64,000 nucleotides of DNA from an uncultured Shewanella sp. (GCF_947491715.1 NZ_CANLKR010000006.1:1-64000), one strand, 5' to 3'; counted from the stretch's first letter, positions 1 through 10,391 are shown. Notes: generated by a model not told the origin, from the sequence alone. A program made the numbers and translations.

Positions 1-72
1 AACGAACCGGGCTACGATAAAGCCTGTTATCAGTACTATTTTACCCCTTGGGTTATTGATATCAGCCATTAA
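1..72 (+). CDS. C-terminal end of an unidentified gene (partial)
   Basis: One frame is open from the first base to a TAA at 70-72 and gives a 23-residue tail ending in FTPWVIDISH. The rest of the gene lies before the window. The last eleven codons, with their stop, are repeated exactly at 346-378 as part of the 306-bp tandem duplication. The tail is too short to identify. Its composition (Tyr, Trp, Cys present and no stops) looks like coding sequence, but chance cannot be excluded. Confidence 0.45.
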   Translation, partial: NEPGYDKACYQYYFTPWVIDISH

Positions 73-652
73 GGCGGTCCTAGACGTCGACCACTCCGTG
101 GTTTTACTTTCCTTATTAAATGGGCGTTACAAGCTAAGAGTGTATTACAAATATTCTTTGTTATAAGGCAGACATTCACCTTCATTTAAAGCTAGCTACA
201 ATATTTGATAGTGTAACAAAATCAAGTGAGCCAGCTGAAATAGGCCATTAAAACCCAGCCGCTTTGCAGCGGCTGACGACCACTGGGTTAACACTCATTC
301 CAATCACGGGCTTGAATGTGTTGAATGCACTCATGTTCGGTGACATTTACCCCTTGGGTTATTGATATCAGCCATTAAGGCGGTCCTAGACGTCGACCAC
401 TCCGTGGTTTTACTTTCCTTATTAAATGGGCGTTACAAGCTAAGAGTGTATTACAAATATTCTTTGTTATAAGGCAGACATTCACCTTCATTTAAAGCTA
501 GCTACAATATTTGATAGTGTAACAAAATCAAGTGAGCCAGCTGAAATAGGCCATTAAAACCCAGCCGCTTTGCAGCGGCTGACGACCACTGGGTTAACAC
601 TCATTCCAATCACGGGCTTGAATGTGTTGAATGCACTCATGTTCGGTGACAT
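40..652. repeat. Perfect 306-bp tandem duplication
   Basis: Bases 40-345 are repeated without any difference at 346-651, and one further base matches. The unit holds the last codons of the upstream gene, a 7-bp hairpin (CAGCCGC/GCGGCTG, at 258-277 and 564-583) and non-coding sequence. The right junction carries a short echo of the unit end (gttcggt repeated at 653-659). Complete identity means a very recent duplication or an assembly artefact. I see no transposase or terminal inverted repeats. Confidence 0.95.
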
Positions 653-770
653 GTTCGGTAAATAGTGCGCGAGTACATTCCCATTTTACGCCCGTGACGA
701 TAACCCCTCTTTTGACAGAATGGGGTTTATCCCAAGCCGCCATGAGTTTTTGTTGCTCATCCACAGCGAT

Positions 771-800
771 TTAAAACTGCGAACACTGCATGGTTTTTGA
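771..800 (+). repeat. Short dispersed repeat, copy 1
   Basis: The motif TTAAAACnGCGAACnCTGC followed by nTGGnTTTT occurs here and again at 1325-1352, with about 24 of 28 bases identical. The two copies flank the small membrane-protein gene at 894-1328 in the same orientation. This may be a REP-like genomic repeat or a relic of an insertion. Confidence 0.5.
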
Positions 801-893
801 AAAAGGAAAAATGGGAAATACGGGCGATGGTAAACCCTATCGAGTTTGATACTGTTCGATGTAAAAGGAGAAACACATACAAGGAAAGAGTAA

Positions 894-1328
894 ATGGAAG
901 CAGATACAATAAAAATATTTACCCAAACAATAACGACGATCGTTACTGTCATAGGACTCACTAAACTTATTTATGACATAACCCTAGGTAACAAAAAACA
1001 CAACACATTCAGTTTTAAGTGTTTGTTTAAATATAAGTTAATAAGATTATCAATCACATTAACAAGTTGCATATTAATGACATTTTCAATTTTATTCATT
1101 TGTATTACCGCACTGTATGTATATCAAGATTACCAGAAAGCAAACATAGCAATGGCAATATTTTCAGTAACGGGATTATTGTTTGCCGTACTGGCCTTAT
1201 TGCATGGTGTATTACGAATATCCAAAGCGGATAAATTAGTTCAATTAGGACAGGAAAACTCAATCACCGACCGATCACCAAAAGCACCAAAAGCACCAAA
1301 AGCACCAAAAGCACCAAAAGCGGTTTAA
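894..1328 (+). CDS. Small membrane protein with a C-terminal Pro-Lys-Ala repeat
   Basis: This is a 144-residue protein of unknown function. The ribosome site AAGGAAAGAG lies just before the ATG. Three hydrophobic segments are visible at about residues 9-30, 50-75 and 84-107, with a short basic loop after the first. The C terminus is a low-complexity tail in which the tripeptide PKA is repeated five times, encoded by five exact 9-bp repeats (1277-1321). No domain is recognised. The gene stands between two copies of a short repeat and downstream of a recent duplication, so it may be part of an acquired segment. The reading frame and ribosome site make it a likely real gene; the role is unknown. 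Confidence 0.6.
   Translation: MEADTIKIFTQTITTIVTVIGLTKLIYDITLGNKKHNTFSFKCLFKYKLIRLSITLTSCILMTFSILFICITALYVYQDYQKANIAMAIFSVTGLLFAVLALLHGVLRISKADKLVQLGQENSITDRSPKAPKAPKAPKAPKAV
1277..1321 (+). repeat. Five tandem copies of a 9-bp unit (accaaaagc)
   Basis: Five identical 9-bp units sit at the 3' end of the small membrane-protein gene and encode (PKA) repeats. Because the unit is a multiple of three, slippage changes protein length without breaking the frame. Confidence 0.95.
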
Positions 1329-1352
1329 AACGGCGAACGCTGCGTGGCTTTT
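1325..1352 (+). repeat. Short dispersed repeat, copy 2
   Basis: This is the second copy of the motif at 771-800, overlapping the stop codon of the small membrane-protein gene. See copy 1. Confidence 0.5.
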
Positions 1353-1746
1353 AATTTTAAGTTTTTTCTATTTTTTAAAGGTTCGATTATTCCATCTGGC
1401 TGGCAGTTGGCTGACTGTTAGTTGCTTTTGTTACAAAACCAACTAAGTAAACTGCAATAAGCCATAAAAGGCTCATCTGGAAGCAAGAGGCCATTCAGTC
1501 CATTCTGACTTTGCTGAGTCCAGACACAAGCAAAAACGTCCCATCATAAAGGTAAAGCAAGGCATTGCGTTAGCCCCCAATATGAGCAATCAAAAAACAT
1601 TTACACAAAAAGTCACAGGAAATTTGCACATATATCGAGCTTTTGCTGTTATTGAGCGGCACGAAAGACTAAAATTGTCCCATTCCTTAGCGTCAAACTG
1701 TTTTGACGCCATGTTTGATAGTATTGAGTAAAAATAGAGTGGATGT
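1353..1746. other. Intergenic region upstream of def
   Basis: About 390 bp without a supported gene. The weak reading frame on the minus strand here (1590-1880) runs into def and resembles no known protein. The promoter of the def operon should lie here, but no -35/-10 pair stands out. Confidence 0.5.
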
Positions 1747-2259
1747 ATGAGTTTATTAAAAGTACTGCGTTTTCCTGATGAAAAATTAAGAACCGTCGCT
1801 AAGCCTGTCACCGATTTTGGCCCAGAATTACAAACCAAAATTGATGACATGTTTGAGACCATGTATGAAGAAAAGGGCATTGGACTTGCTGCAACACAAG
1901 TCGATTTTCATCAACAACTTATCGTCATGGACTTGCAAGATGAGGTGGAGCGCCCCAAGGTCTTTATTAATCTAGAAATCATTGAAAAAGATGGTCATTT
2001 CATTAATGAAGAAGGCTGTTTATCAGTACCTGGGATTTATGCTGAAGTTGAACGTGCAGAATTTGTGACTATCAAAGCACTCGACAGACATGGCCAACCT
2101 TTTACTTTAGAAGCAACTGAGTTATTTGCCATTTGCTTACAACATGAGTTGGATCATTTAATGGGTAAGCTCTTTGTTGATTATTTATCACCGCTAAAGC
2201 GTCAGCGCATAAAACAAAAGCTCGAAAAAGCAGCTCGATTAGAAGCTAAACAAGGATAA
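1747..2259 (+). CDS. def: Peptide deformylase
   Basis: Removes the formyl group from the N-terminal methionine of nascent proteins; a cytosolic Fe/Zn metalloenzyme. All three family motifs are present: GIGLAATQ (about residue 43), EGCLSVPG with the metal-binding Cys (about 90), and QHELDH with the two metal His and catalytic Glu (about 132). The 170-residue length is usual. It is the first gene of the run def-fmt-rsmB-trkA-trkH; fmt follows after 7 bp. The ribosome site before the ATG is weak (gagtgg), but the start [12 protein letters not shown] is typical of the family. Confidence 0.97.
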   Translation: MSLLKVLRFPDEKLRTVAKPVTDFGPELQTKIDDMFETMYEEKGIGLAATQVDFHQQLIVMDLQDEVERPKVFINLEIIEKDGHFINEEGCLSVPGIYAEVERAEFVTIKALDRHGQPFTLEATELFAICLQHELDHLMGKLFVDYLSPLKRQRIKQKLEKAARLEAKQG

Positions 2260-2266
2260 AAACCGC

Positions 2267-3244
2267 TTGAAACCACTCAATATTATTTTTGCAGGTACGC
2301 CCGACTTTGCTGCTCGCCACCTGCAAGCGTTAATTGATTCACAACATAATGTCATTGCCGTCTATACTCAACCCGATAGACCCGCTGGACGAGGGAAAAA
2401 GCTACAAGCAAGCCCCGTCAAAGCGTTAGCCCTTGCTCACAATATTGACGTCATGCAACCAACATCCTTGAAAAATGAGAACGCTCAACAAGTGCTTGCT
2501 CAATTCAATGCCGATATTATGGTTGTTGTCGCCTATGGCTTATTATTGCCTCAAGTCGTTTTGGACACTCCCAAATTAGGCTGCATTAATGTCCATGGTT
2601 CAATACTGCCTCGTTGGCGAGGTGCGGCGCCAATTCAACGTGCTTTATGGGCTGGCGATACTGAAACCGGTGTCACCATAATGCAAATGGATATCGGCTT
2701 AGATACGGGCGATATGTTACTCAAAACATCACTGCCTATTGAAGACGAAGACACGTCTGCGACACTTTACGAAAAACTCGCCGCACAAGGACCTGAAGCC
2801 CTAATTGAGGCATTGAGTGGTATCGCAAATAAAACCTTGCTTCCGGTCAAACAAGATGACAACTTGGCCAATTACGCAGCAAAACTCAGTAAAGAAGAAG
2901 CAAGACTCGATTGGCATAAAAGTGCATTGTCGTTATCTCGTGAAATTCGCGCTTTTAATCCTTGGCCAATGAGTCACTTTGAACATGAAGGCTGTAGCAT
3001 AAAAGTATGGCAAAGTCAGCTCAGTGAATTACACACTGACGCCGCTCCAGGTACCATAATACAAGCCGATAAAACCGGATTACATATCGCAACAGGTGAT
3101 GGAATTATTATCCTCACCCACATGCAACTTCCCGGTAAAAAGTCACTTCCCATTGCCGACATTTTAAACTCAAAAGCCGATTGGTTCATGCCAAATACAG
3201 TACTGACATCACCTGTTATAAATAACGCTACAGAAACTGAGTAA
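2267..3244 (+). CDS. fmt: Methionyl-tRNA formyltransferase
   Basis: Transfers a formyl group from 10-formyltetrahydrofolate to Met-tRNA(fMet), the step that def later reverses on the protein. The N-terminal domain opens with [15 protein letters not shown] and carries the catalytic region [19 protein letters not shown] (about residues 108-126) followed by [13 protein letters not shown]-terminal tRNA-binding domain follows after about 205. Length is 325 residues against about 315 in E. coli. The start codon is TTG at 2267, placed by the family N terminus ([11 protein letters not shown]) and by AAGGAT about ten bases upstream. It is co-transcribed with def and rsmB. Confidence 0.97.
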   Translation: MKPLNIIFAGTPDFAARHLQALIDSQHNVIAVYTQPDRPAGRGKKLQASPVKALALAHNIDVMQPTSLKNENAQQVLAQFNADIMVVVAYGLLLPQVVLDTPKLGCINVHGSILPRWRGAAPIQRALWAGDTETGVTIMQMDIGLDTGDMLLKTSLPIEDEDTSATLYEKLAAQGPEALIEALSGIANKTLLPVKQDDNLANYAAKLSKEEARLDWHKSALSLSREIRAFNPWPMSHFEHEGCSIKVWQSQLSELHTDAAPGTIIQADKTGLHIATGDGIIILTHMQLPGKKSLPIADILNSKADWFMPNTVLTSPVINNATETE

Positions 3245-3248
3245 TTCA

Positions 3249-4529
3249 ATGAATTTAAGAGCATTAGCTGCAAAAGTCATTTTTCAAGTATTAGAAAAAG
3301 GCCTGTCTCTTTCAGTCGCCCTTCCTGATCAACAACGCCACCTTCACAGCGGAAAAGACAAAGCTCTTCTCGCTGAGCTTTGTTACGGTGTCATGCGTGT
3401 TTTGCCACAACTTGATAAACAAATCAGTGACTGCATGAGCAAACCGCTTAAAGGCAAACAGCGCATTATTCATCAATTATTATTGATCGGCTGTTATCAA
3501 TTATATTTCACTCGCATTCCCAGTCATGCCGCTATTTCAGAAACGGCGGAAGCCTGCAGGCAGTTAAAATTTGAGGGTTTAGTTAAAGTCGTCAATGGTA
3601 TTTTAAGAAACATTCAACGACAAGAAAAACCCTTGTCTTGCGACAATGAAACCTTACAATACAATACGCCCGCTTGGATCATTAAACGCTTAAAAGCCGC
3701 TTACCCTAGCAATTGGCAACACATCATAGCGCAAAGCCACCAAAGACCCCCAATGTGGTTGCGAAACAATCAACAAAGACAATCGCGAAATGATTATCTC
3801 AATCGCTTACAGGCTGAAAATATCACTGCCAGTGCAGGTCACAGCCATGATTCGATTTTACTTGAAAAACCAACAGATGTGATGCAATTACCTGAATTTA
3901 GTCATGGAGCAGTGTCAGTACAAGATGGCGCCGCTCAATGGGCTGCAAGTCTACTCGCACCAAAAGCTGGAGAGTTAATTCTTGATGCCTGTGCAGCGCC
4001 CGGGGGGAAAACCTGTCATATTCTCGAAATCGAATCTAATATTGAACTAGTTGCCGTTGATAATGATGAGAAAAGGTTAGAACGGGTGCAACAAAATCTC
4101 GATAGATTGTCGCTAGACGCAAAATTAATCCATGGCGATGCCGCTAACATTTCAACTTGGTGGAATGGAGACAAGTTTGATCGTATTTTATTAGACGCCC
4201 CCTGTTCAGCAACGGGTGTCATTAGGCGCCATCCAGACATCAAATGGCTAAGAAAAAACAATGATATTGAAGAACTTGCAAATATCCAGTCTGCTATAAT
4301 TGATCACTGCTGGCATTGGTTGAAATCAGGGGGCACACTTTTATATGCTACTTGCTCTATTTTACCTCAAGAAAATAGCGAACAAATTGAAGCATTTCTA
4401 GCCCGTACTCCCGATGCAAGATTAGTTCCCTTAGTGCAACAAGAAGATAAACAAGCAATAGGCTGGCAAATTACACCAGGACAAGAAAATATGGATGGTT
4501 TTTATTACGCACGTCTTATTAAGGACTAG
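3249..4529 (+). CDS. rsmB: 16S rRNA (cytosine-967-C5)-methyltransferase
   Basis: Methylates C967 of 16S rRNA with S-adenosylmethionine. An N-terminal NusB-like RNA-binding domain (about 1-140) precedes a Rossmann methyltransferase domain. The SAM motif [15 protein letters not shown] is near residue 245. Both catalytic-cysteine motifs are seen: [10 protein letters not shown] (about 317) and YATCSILPQ (about 366). Length 426, as usual for RsmB. The start lies 4 bp after fmt and the stop 5 bp before trkA, so the genes are probably one transcript. Confidence 0.97.
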   Translation: MNLRALAAKVIFQVLEKGLSLSVALPDQQRHLHSGKDKALLAELCYGVMRVLPQLDKQISDCMSKPLKGKQRIIHQLLLIGCYQLYFTRIPSHAAISETAEACRQLKFEGLVKVVNGILRNIQRQEKPLSCDNETLQYNTPAWIIKRLKAAYPSNWQHIIAQSHQRPPMWLRNNQQRQSRNDYLNRLQAENITASAGHSHDSILLEKPTDVMQLPEFSHGAVSVQDGAAQWAASLLAPKAGELILDACAAPGGKTCHILEIESNIELVAVDNDEKRLERVQQNLDRLSLDAKLIHGDAANISTWWNGDKFDRILLDAPCSATGVIRRHPDIKWLRKNNDIEELANIQSAIIDHCWHWLKSGGTLLYATCSILPQENSEQIEAFLARTPDARLVPLVQQEDKQAIGWQITPGQENMDGFYYARLIKD

Positions 4530-4534
4530 CAAGC

Positions 4535-5944
4535 ATGAAGATTATCATTTTAGGTGCAGGTCAAGTGGGCGGCACATTAGCAGAAAATTTAGTTGGCGAA
4601 AATAATGATATCACTATCGTCGACCATAATAAGAACCGCCTACAAAGTCTACAGGATAAATTTGATTTACGCGTCGTTATTGGTCATGGCGCGCATCCCG
4701 ATGTCCTAAAAGAAGCTGGCGCAGAAGATGCTGATATGCTGATAGCAGTGACCAGCAGTGATGAATGTAATATGTCTGCTTGCCAGATTGCTTTCTCATT
4801 ATTTGGTACGCCCACAAAAATTGCCCGCATACGCTCAGAGCAATATATTCGTATTCGCGATAAGCTATTTATCGACAGCGAAACCAAACAAAATGATAAT
4901 CGAACCCGCGGCGGCTTTGTCATCGATGAGCTTATTGCACCAGAACAACTCGTCACTGCTTACATTCGACGATTAGTGGAACACCCTGGTGCATTACAAG
5001 TGCTGGAGTTTGCTGAAGGCCGATTAAGCCTAGTTGCAGTAAGAGTCTATTATGGTGGACCATTAGTTGGTAATGCGCTTGCTGCATTGCGGGAACATAT
5101 GCCTAATATTGATACTCGCGTCGCCGCTATTTTTCGCCAAGGTAGGCCTATTATGCCCCGTGGCACAACCATAATGGAAGCCGACGATGAAGTCTTCTTT
5201 CTCGCCGATACTCGCCATATTCGAGCCGTTATGGGAGAGATGCAAAAACTTGATAATTCCTATCGCAACATCATGATTGCCGGTGGCGGTAATATCGGTT
5301 TTGGTTTAGCGAAACAACTGCAGCGCAATCACAGCGTAAAACTCATTGAAAGAAATCATGATCGGGCCGAAGCTTTATCTGAACGTTTAGAAAACGCCAC
5401 CGTTTTTTGTGGTGATGCATCGGATCAAGAACTGCTTGTTGAAGAGCATATCGAACAAACAGATGTGTTTATTGCCGTCACTAATGATGATGAAGCCAAT
5501 ATTATGTCTTCGTTATTAGCTAAGCGCATGGGCGCGAAAAATGTGATGGTTCTCATTCAACGAGAAGCTTATGTTGATATCGTTCAAGAAGCCAATATTG
5601 ATATCGCAATATCTCCCCAACAAGCAACCATATCAGCCATGCTCACTCATATCCGCCAAGGTGATATCTGTAACGTATACTCATTAAGACGTGGCGCGGC
5701 TGAAGCCATTGAAGCTATAGCTCATGGCGATAAAAGTACTTCAAAAGTCGTGGGCAAAAAAATTAGCGAAATAAAACTGCCTCCGGGGACTACGATTGGC
5801 GCAATCGTGAGAGATGAAGAGGTATTGATGGCACACGACAACACCATTATTGAACAAGACGATCACGTCATTCTCTTCTTAGTCGATAAAAAGTTCATTG
5901 GTGAGGTTGAAAAACTTTTCCAGCCAAGCGCTTTTTTCTTCTAA
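4535..5944 (+). CDS. trkA: Trk potassium uptake regulatory protein TrkA
   Basis: Peripheral NAD(H)-binding subunit that gates the TrkH potassium channel on the inner face of the membrane. The 469 residues form two tandem RCK units, each with a Rossmann TrkA-N domain and a TrkA-C domain. The first begins with [13 protein letters not shown] (about residue 7) and the second with the glycine motif [10 protein letters not shown] (about 250). It is followed after 15 bp by a trkH gene, its expected partner. This is the only trkA in the window while there are two trkH genes. Confidence 0.97.
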   Translation: MKIIILGAGQVGGTLAENLVGENNDITIVDHNKNRLQSLQDKFDLRVVIGHGAHPDVLKEAGAEDADMLIAVTSSDECNMSACQIAFSLFGTPTKIARIRSEQYIRIRDKLFIDSETKQNDNRTRGGFVIDELIAPEQLVTAYIRRLVEHPGALQVLEFAEGRLSLVAVRVYYGGPLVGNALAALREHMPNIDTRVAAIFRQGRPIMPRGTTIMEADDEVFFLADTRHIRAVMGEMQKLDNSYRNIMIAGGGNIGFGLAKQLQRNHSVKLIERNHDRAEALSERLENATVFCGDASDQELLVEEHIEQTDVFIAVTNDDEANIMSSLLAKRMGAKNVMVLIQREAYVDIVQEANIDIAISPQQATISAMLTHIRQGDICNVYSLRRGAAEAIEAIAHGDKSTSKVVGKKISEIKLPPGTTIGAIVRDEEVLMAHDNTIIEQDDHVILFLVDKKFIGEVEKLFQPSAFFF

Positions 5945-5959
5945 AAATACGGAGAAAGC

Positions 5960-7402
5960 ATGCTGAATTTTAGAGCGCTACTGTTTATTTTAGGGATTTT
6001 TTTATCAGCCCTGACGGGCTTTATGCTTATTCCTTTAAGCTTAGCAATATATTTAGGAGAAAGCACAAGTGGCGCCTTTGCCAGATCTTGCATCTATTGT
6101 GGTATTGCTGCAGCCATATGCTTACATAACGGCCAAAAGAAGCGCTTACAACTCAATATTAGAGATATGTTTATTCTCACTAGTTTCACTTGGATCATCG
6201 TCAGCCTATTTGCAGCCCTCCCCTTTACCATTTATATCGGCATCAATTACACCGATGCGTTCTTTGAAACTATGTCAGGGATCACAACAACAGGCTCAAC
6301 GGTGCTCTCAGGACTCGATAACATGGATCGCAGCATTCTCATTTGGCGCTCATTACTACAATGGTTTGGTGGTATAGGCTTTATTGTCATGGCTGTTGCC
6401 ATTTTGCCTTTCTTAAACGTAGGGGGAATGAGACTATTTAGAACAGAATCATCGGACTGGAGTGACAAAACGGTTCCAAGAACGCAATTAATGGCCAAAA
6501 ACCTACTCTTTGTCTATTGCTCTCTCACTTTACTGTGCTATGTGGCCTTTCATTACAGCGGCATGAGCTGGTTTGATGCCATTAACCATGCAATGGGAAC
6601 GGTCTCAACTGGCGGCTTTTCGACTTCCGATCAATCCATGGCGGCGTTTTCTCATGAAGCTCAGTGGTTCGGTATTATATTTATGATTTCAGGATCCTTG
6701 CCCCTGTTATTATTTGTTTATAGCTTACAGCAAAGTAGTTTAAAGGTTTGGAATGATGCGCAAGTCAAAGGCTTTTTAATCTTTATAACCTTAGTTTCTC
6801 TAGCGTTAGGCACCTGGCTTTCCTTCGTCAAAGATATGCCTTTCATTGACGCTTTACGTCTATCCACGTTCAATGTTGTATCAGTAGTCACAACGACAGG
6901 CTTTGGCCTCACCGATTTTGATTCATGGGGGACACTCGCCAGTATCACTTTCTTCTTCCTATTATTCGTTGGAGGCTGTTCTGGCTCTACCTCTGGCGGC
7001 ATTAAAATCTTTCGCTTTCAAATTGCTTTTGCCGTGATGGTACAGCAACTAAAACAGCAATTTCACCCTAAAAGCGTGTTTAAAAGCCGATATAATGAAC
7101 AAATTATCAACCCCGAAATTGTGAACTCACTCGTCACTTTCATGCTATTGTTTATTATGTTGTTTGTCATTATCACCGTCATTTTGGTCGCCACTGGGCT
7201 CGATTTAATGACCAGCATTTCTGGATCGATTACCGCCATCAGTAATGTGGGTCCTGGTATTGGGCCTGAAATTGGCCCTTCCAGTAATTTTGCTTCTATA
7301 CCTGAAGTGGCAAAATGGGCTCTCGCTATAGGAATGCTAATGGGGCGACTAGAAATCCTCACTGTTGCCGTCTTATTTCACCCTAAGTTTTGGCGATTTT
7401 AA
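5960..7402 (+). CDS. trkH: Trk potassium uptake channel TrkH (first copy)
   Basis: Inner-membrane potassium channel of the Trk/Ktr family, 480 residues. The four pore regions are recognisable from TTTGST (about 111), STGGFST (about 216), TTTGFGLTDF (about 311) and NVGPG (about 428). It has about ten membrane segments and ends RLEILTVAVLFHPKFWRF, as TrkH proteins do. It is last in the operon starting at def, directly behind trkA. A second, divergent trkH lies at 22779-24236 on the other strand. The symbol is used for both copies; which one corresponds to E. coli TrkH or TrkG cannot be told here. Confidence 0.95.
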   Translation: MLNFRALLFILGIFLSALTGFMLIPLSLAIYLGESTSGAFARSCIYCGIAAAICLHNGQKKRLQLNIRDMFILTSFTWIIVSLFAALPFTIYIGINYTDAFFETMSGITTTGSTVLSGLDNMDRSILIWRSLLQWFGGIGFIVMAVAILPFLNVGGMRLFRTESSDWSDKTVPRTQLMAKNLLFVYCSLTLLCYVAFHYSGMSWFDAINHAMGTVSTGGFSTSDQSMAAFSHEAQWFGIIFMISGSLPLLLFVYSLQQSSLKVWNDAQVKGFLIFITLVSLALGTWLSFVKDMPFIDALRLSTFNVVSVVTTTGFGLTDFDSWGTLASITFFFLLFVGGCSGSTSGGIKIFRFQIAFAVMVQQLKQQFHPKSVFKSRYNEQIINPEIVNSLVTFMLLFIMLFVIITVILVATGLDLMTSISGSITAISNVGPGIGPEIGPSSNFASIPEVAKWALAIGMLMGRLEILTVAVLFHPKFWRF

Positions 7403-7586
7403 ATTTATTTGCAGCGCCGATATCAATAATACAATCATGAACACATATATAATGAATTGTTTTTATTGAAAATAAATATTATAGACATTTTAAGTTACAA
7501 AAAGCATAAAAAGTGTGACTAGAAAACACACATTTAACACTGTTTTTTATTATGCTAACGCTTCACTTTAACACTGAGGCGGGATC

Positions 7587-7736
7587 ATGTCATTGTCGAC
7601 CAAGATATACAGTTACTTCTTTGTCATTTCACTTTTAGTGTTAGGAAGTGCCCTTGAATATACTCATCAAAAAACCACTGACATTCTCGCAAAAAGCACA
7701 TTAACGATATTCAACAGCGAGCTAGCCGAAAAATGA
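7587..7736 (+). pseudogene. 49-residue membrane-anchor remnant or small protein
   Basis: An ATG behind a fair ribosome site (GAGGCGGG) opens a 49-codon frame. It encodes a polar start, one hydrophobic stretch (residues about 9-23) and a short polar segment, ending at TGA 7734-7736. This pattern resembles the first transmembrane segment of a chemoreceptor or sensor protein whose remainder has been lost; no continuing frame follows. It could also be a genuine one-pass small protein. No family is recognised. Confidence 0.35.
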
Positions 7737-7960
7737 TCGCAATCCCGTCAAGTAAACATTCTTATTTTAGGTAACAATCATCCCCTACTCAGCAGTATGA
7801 CCCCATACTGCTGAGTAGTATGCTTTTGTTACCCGCCACAGTGATACATCAAATAACCTGTTTAATGCACCTCGTTCAAGATAGAATTTTTTACATTAAA
7901 AAAACACTTATTATGTAAACGAACACATTATTGTTGCTCTTCAAATTTTAAGTCATTCAC
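7737..7960. other. Intergenic region between the 49-codon frame and the MITE-like element
   Basis: This stretch contains a short direct repeat (ctactcagcagtatg / tactgctgagtagtatg, about 7790-7822) that is also an imperfect palindrome. I see no gene. Confidence 0.4.
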
Positions 7961-8276
7961 TATACCCAAACCACTTGAAAGTGCATGTTTTCAGAGCCCG
8001 TAAAAAGGCTTAATTCAAGGCGCATTATTGAAAGAATGCTTATTGCCTTTTAAGGTGATGCAACGTAGAAGTTAGTCTTTTTACAGGCTCCCAACGGGCT
8101 GGTTTAAAAAACTTTTATTCTGCGTTATTGAATATCAACTTAGAATAACTAAGCACGCTGTTCAAGCTGACCATCATGGATGATGGAAATGTCATTTATG
8201 CAGGAGCAATTAATGACCTTGCCTAAACGCGTTTTAATTCCAGCTGAATCCTGCATCTTCAAGTGGTTTGGGTATA
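7961..8276. mobile_element. MITE-like element, family 1, copy 1
   Basis: A 316-bp non-coding element bounded by 25-bp terminal inverted repeats. The left end is TATACCCAAACCACTTGAAa and the right end is its reverse complement; 23 of 25 positions pair. A related element with the same ends and shared interior (in the opposite orientation) lies at 27993-28249. It holds no transposase gene, so it must be mobilised in trans if it is mobile. The terminal TA may be part of a target-site duplication. Confidence 0.8.
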
Positions 8277-8729
8277 TATTGATAATACAATTCAGAATAT
8301 AACTTATAGCGTTAAGTTTTAACCTTAGCAAAATTGATTACTGAAAATAACACCCTTTAAAAGAAACAAATAATTAACATAAAACACATTGATGTATCTT
8401 TTATACAAGCTGGAAAATATCCATTACAAAATAAACACTGCAACTTTTATTCATAATCAATTGATAAATATAGATTAAATAATTACAACCTCATATAAAT
8501 CACTATTTTCTAGTCATCAACAAACTCAAAATACTTGTCATCGATATGATTACAAGCGTAAGGAATAAAATAAAACAAACAAATGCATAAATAACAAAAA
8601 ACACTAGCAAATAAACTAATACACAGCTTAAAACAATATTTTTAACTCTTTTAATATTTTTGTATTTATTTATTCACAACTATAGTCTACATTCCACTAA
8701 ATAATAATAAGGTTTGATTGGATAAGTAA
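8277..8729. promoter_or_regulatory. AT-rich leader upstream of the secreted DNase gene
   Basis: About 450 bp of strongly AT-rich DNA without a credible gene. It contains many A/T tracts of the kind that attract H-NS-like proteins. The promoter of the DNase gene must lie near its end, and GATTGGATAAG precedes the start codon at a ribosome-site distance. No specific operator was identified. Confidence 0.4.
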
Positions 8730-10364
8730 ATGAAAAAAATAATATGCTTAGCTCTCTCTACACTTCACTTTTCAGCAACAGCAAATGTGTTAATTAGTGA
8801 AGTACTCTACGACAGTCCAAATAATGATCTCACAGAAGAGTGGGTCGAACTCTATAACTCAAGTTGTAATACCATCGATTTATCGACCTATACTCTCAAT
8901 GATAATGGCGGAACCTATGCCCTCAGTGGTGAAATAGCCGCAGGGGAATATATTACTATCGCAAAAGATGCGACAGCATTTTATAACTTGTATTCCATTA
9001 GTGCAGATTTTACCGATTTAAATTTATCATTAGGGAATTCTGGCGATTATTTGTATTTAAAAAATAATAATTCAGAAATTGACATGCTGGCTTGGGAAAA
9101 TAAAATCAGTGGCTGGAATATCTCTGCCAGCAATACGAGTCTTGCTCGAGGTAGCGCTGAAGACACTGACTCAGTCAGTGATTGGAAAAATTCAAATTCA
9201 ATAGGCTCACCTAAATCAGGTATTTTCAACTCGTCATGCTCAACCAATAACAATCAATCAACGACAATCAACAATACTGAACTAACCAATGGCAGTTCGA
9301 TCAGCTTAAACTCGACGACAAGTGGTAATAGTCTTAGTTATACCCTCAATACCACAGCAGGCTCAAACCTAAGGATTGCTATCAATGGTGGCACTGGCGA
9401 TGCCGATTTATACGTAAAACAAGGAAGCAGCCCAACAACCACTAGTTATGATTGTGCTCCCTACTTAAGTGGCAATAATGAATCTTGCTCTTTTTCTAGT
9501 ATTTCTGCAGGCACTTATTATATTACTGTTTTAGCCTATGAAAGCTTTAATGGCGTCTCACTTTCTGCCAGTTATACTGAAGATTCAAGCAATACTGGCG
9601 GGGGAAACACAAGTTTTGAAGACTTCAATACTTACTATGCCAATGCCATTAACCTAACGGGTGAAACCTTAAAAAGTGCATTAAATACCATCATAGACGG
9701 CCATACCTCTTTGTCTTATTCTCAGGTATGGGATGCCCTAGCGGTCACAGATGAGGATCCCGATAATAGCAGTAACATCATCTTATTTTATACTCAACGT
9801 TCTCAAGACAAAGTAAACCGAGTCGGTGGTTCAGGCGCCAACAATGATCAAAATGATTGGAACCGTGAACATATTTGGCCAAAAAGCCATGGTTTTCCCT
9901 CTTCAGGTGATGATGCCTATACCGATATTCACCACTTACGCCCATCAGATGAGTCAGTGAATAGTACTCGTGGAAACTTAGACTTTGATAATTCAAGCAG
10001 TAATAGCATCAGTGAGGCTCCAGGAACTTACTATGATTCAGATAGCTTGGAACCTATGGACAGCTTAAAGGGCGATGTGGCCCGTATGATTTTCTATATG
10101 GATGTTCGCTACCAAGGACTTGATACTAGCAGCACGGGCGTCGGCGATTTGCAGATCAGTAATTTCACTGGCACAGCAACATCTTCATCGGGCAATGGTT
10201 ATATTGGAAAACTTTGTACACTACTCGCTTGGCATAATGCCGATCCTGTTGACAGTGCAGAACAAATAAGAAATAACAAAGTTTATGCTATACAAGGCAA
10301 TCGAAATCCATTTATCGACTATGCTGATTGGGCTAATGACATTTATGCCAATCAATGTAATTAA
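8730..10364 (+). CDS. Secreted endonuclease I-family nuclease with lamin-tail and PPC domains
   Basis: Predicted extracellular DNase, 544 residues. A signal peptide (about 1-19) is followed by a lamin-tail domain (LISEVLYDS...EEWVELYNSS, about 20-160), a bacterial pre-peptidase C-terminal (PPC) domain (about 190-285, DADLYVKQGS...GTYYITVLAYE), and a C-terminal endonuclease I/NucM domain. The nuclease signature NREHIWPKSHGF and DIHHLRPSD (about 385-410) carries the metal and catalytic histidines. Related Shewanella nucleases use extracellular DNA as a phosphorus source and remodel biofilms. It is a single gene followed by a strong terminator at 10392. I give no symbol because several paralogues exist in the genus. 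Confidence 0.9.
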   Translation: MKKIICLALSTLHFSATANVLISEVLYDSPNNDLTEEWVELYNSSCNTIDLSTYTLNDNGGTYALSGEIAAGEYITIAKDATAFYNLYSISADFTDLNLSLGNSGDYLYLKNNNSEIDMLAWENKISGWNISASNTSLARGSAEDTDSVSDWKNSNSIGSPKSGIFNSSCSTNNNQSTTINNTELTNGSSISLNSTTSGNSLSYTLNTTAGSNLRIAINGGTGDADLYVKQGSSPTTTSYDCAPYLSGNNESCSFSSISAGTYYITVLAYESFNGVSLSASYTEDSSNTGGGNTSFEDFNTYYANAINLTGETLKSALNTIIDGHTSLSYSQVWDALAVTDEDPDNSSNIILFYTQRSQDKVNRVGGSGANNDQNDWNREHIWPKSHGFPSSGDDAYTDIHHLRPSDESVNSTRGNLDFDNSSSNSISEAPGTYYDSDSLEPMDSLKGDVARMIFYMDVRYQGLDTSSTGVGDLQISNFTGTATSSSGNGYIGKLCTLLAWHNADPVDSAEQIRNNKVYAIQGNRNPFIDYADWANDIYANQCN

Positions 10365-10391
10365 CAGTATTTAACCATACTGTTATCACCC

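Noticed and set aside
258..277. The hairpin in the duplicated unit as a terminator or attC-like site
   Set aside because: It is a 7-bp stem without a T tract and is not near a stop codon; no integrase gene or attC features are seen.
686..961. Minus-strand frame of 91 codons opposite the small membrane-protein start
   Set aside because: It has no ribosome site, overlaps the start of the better-supported plus-strand gene, and its C-terminal half looks like translated repeat sequence.
8149..8331. Minus-strand frame of 60 codons
   Set aside because: It lies mostly inside the MITE-like element and resembles no protein.
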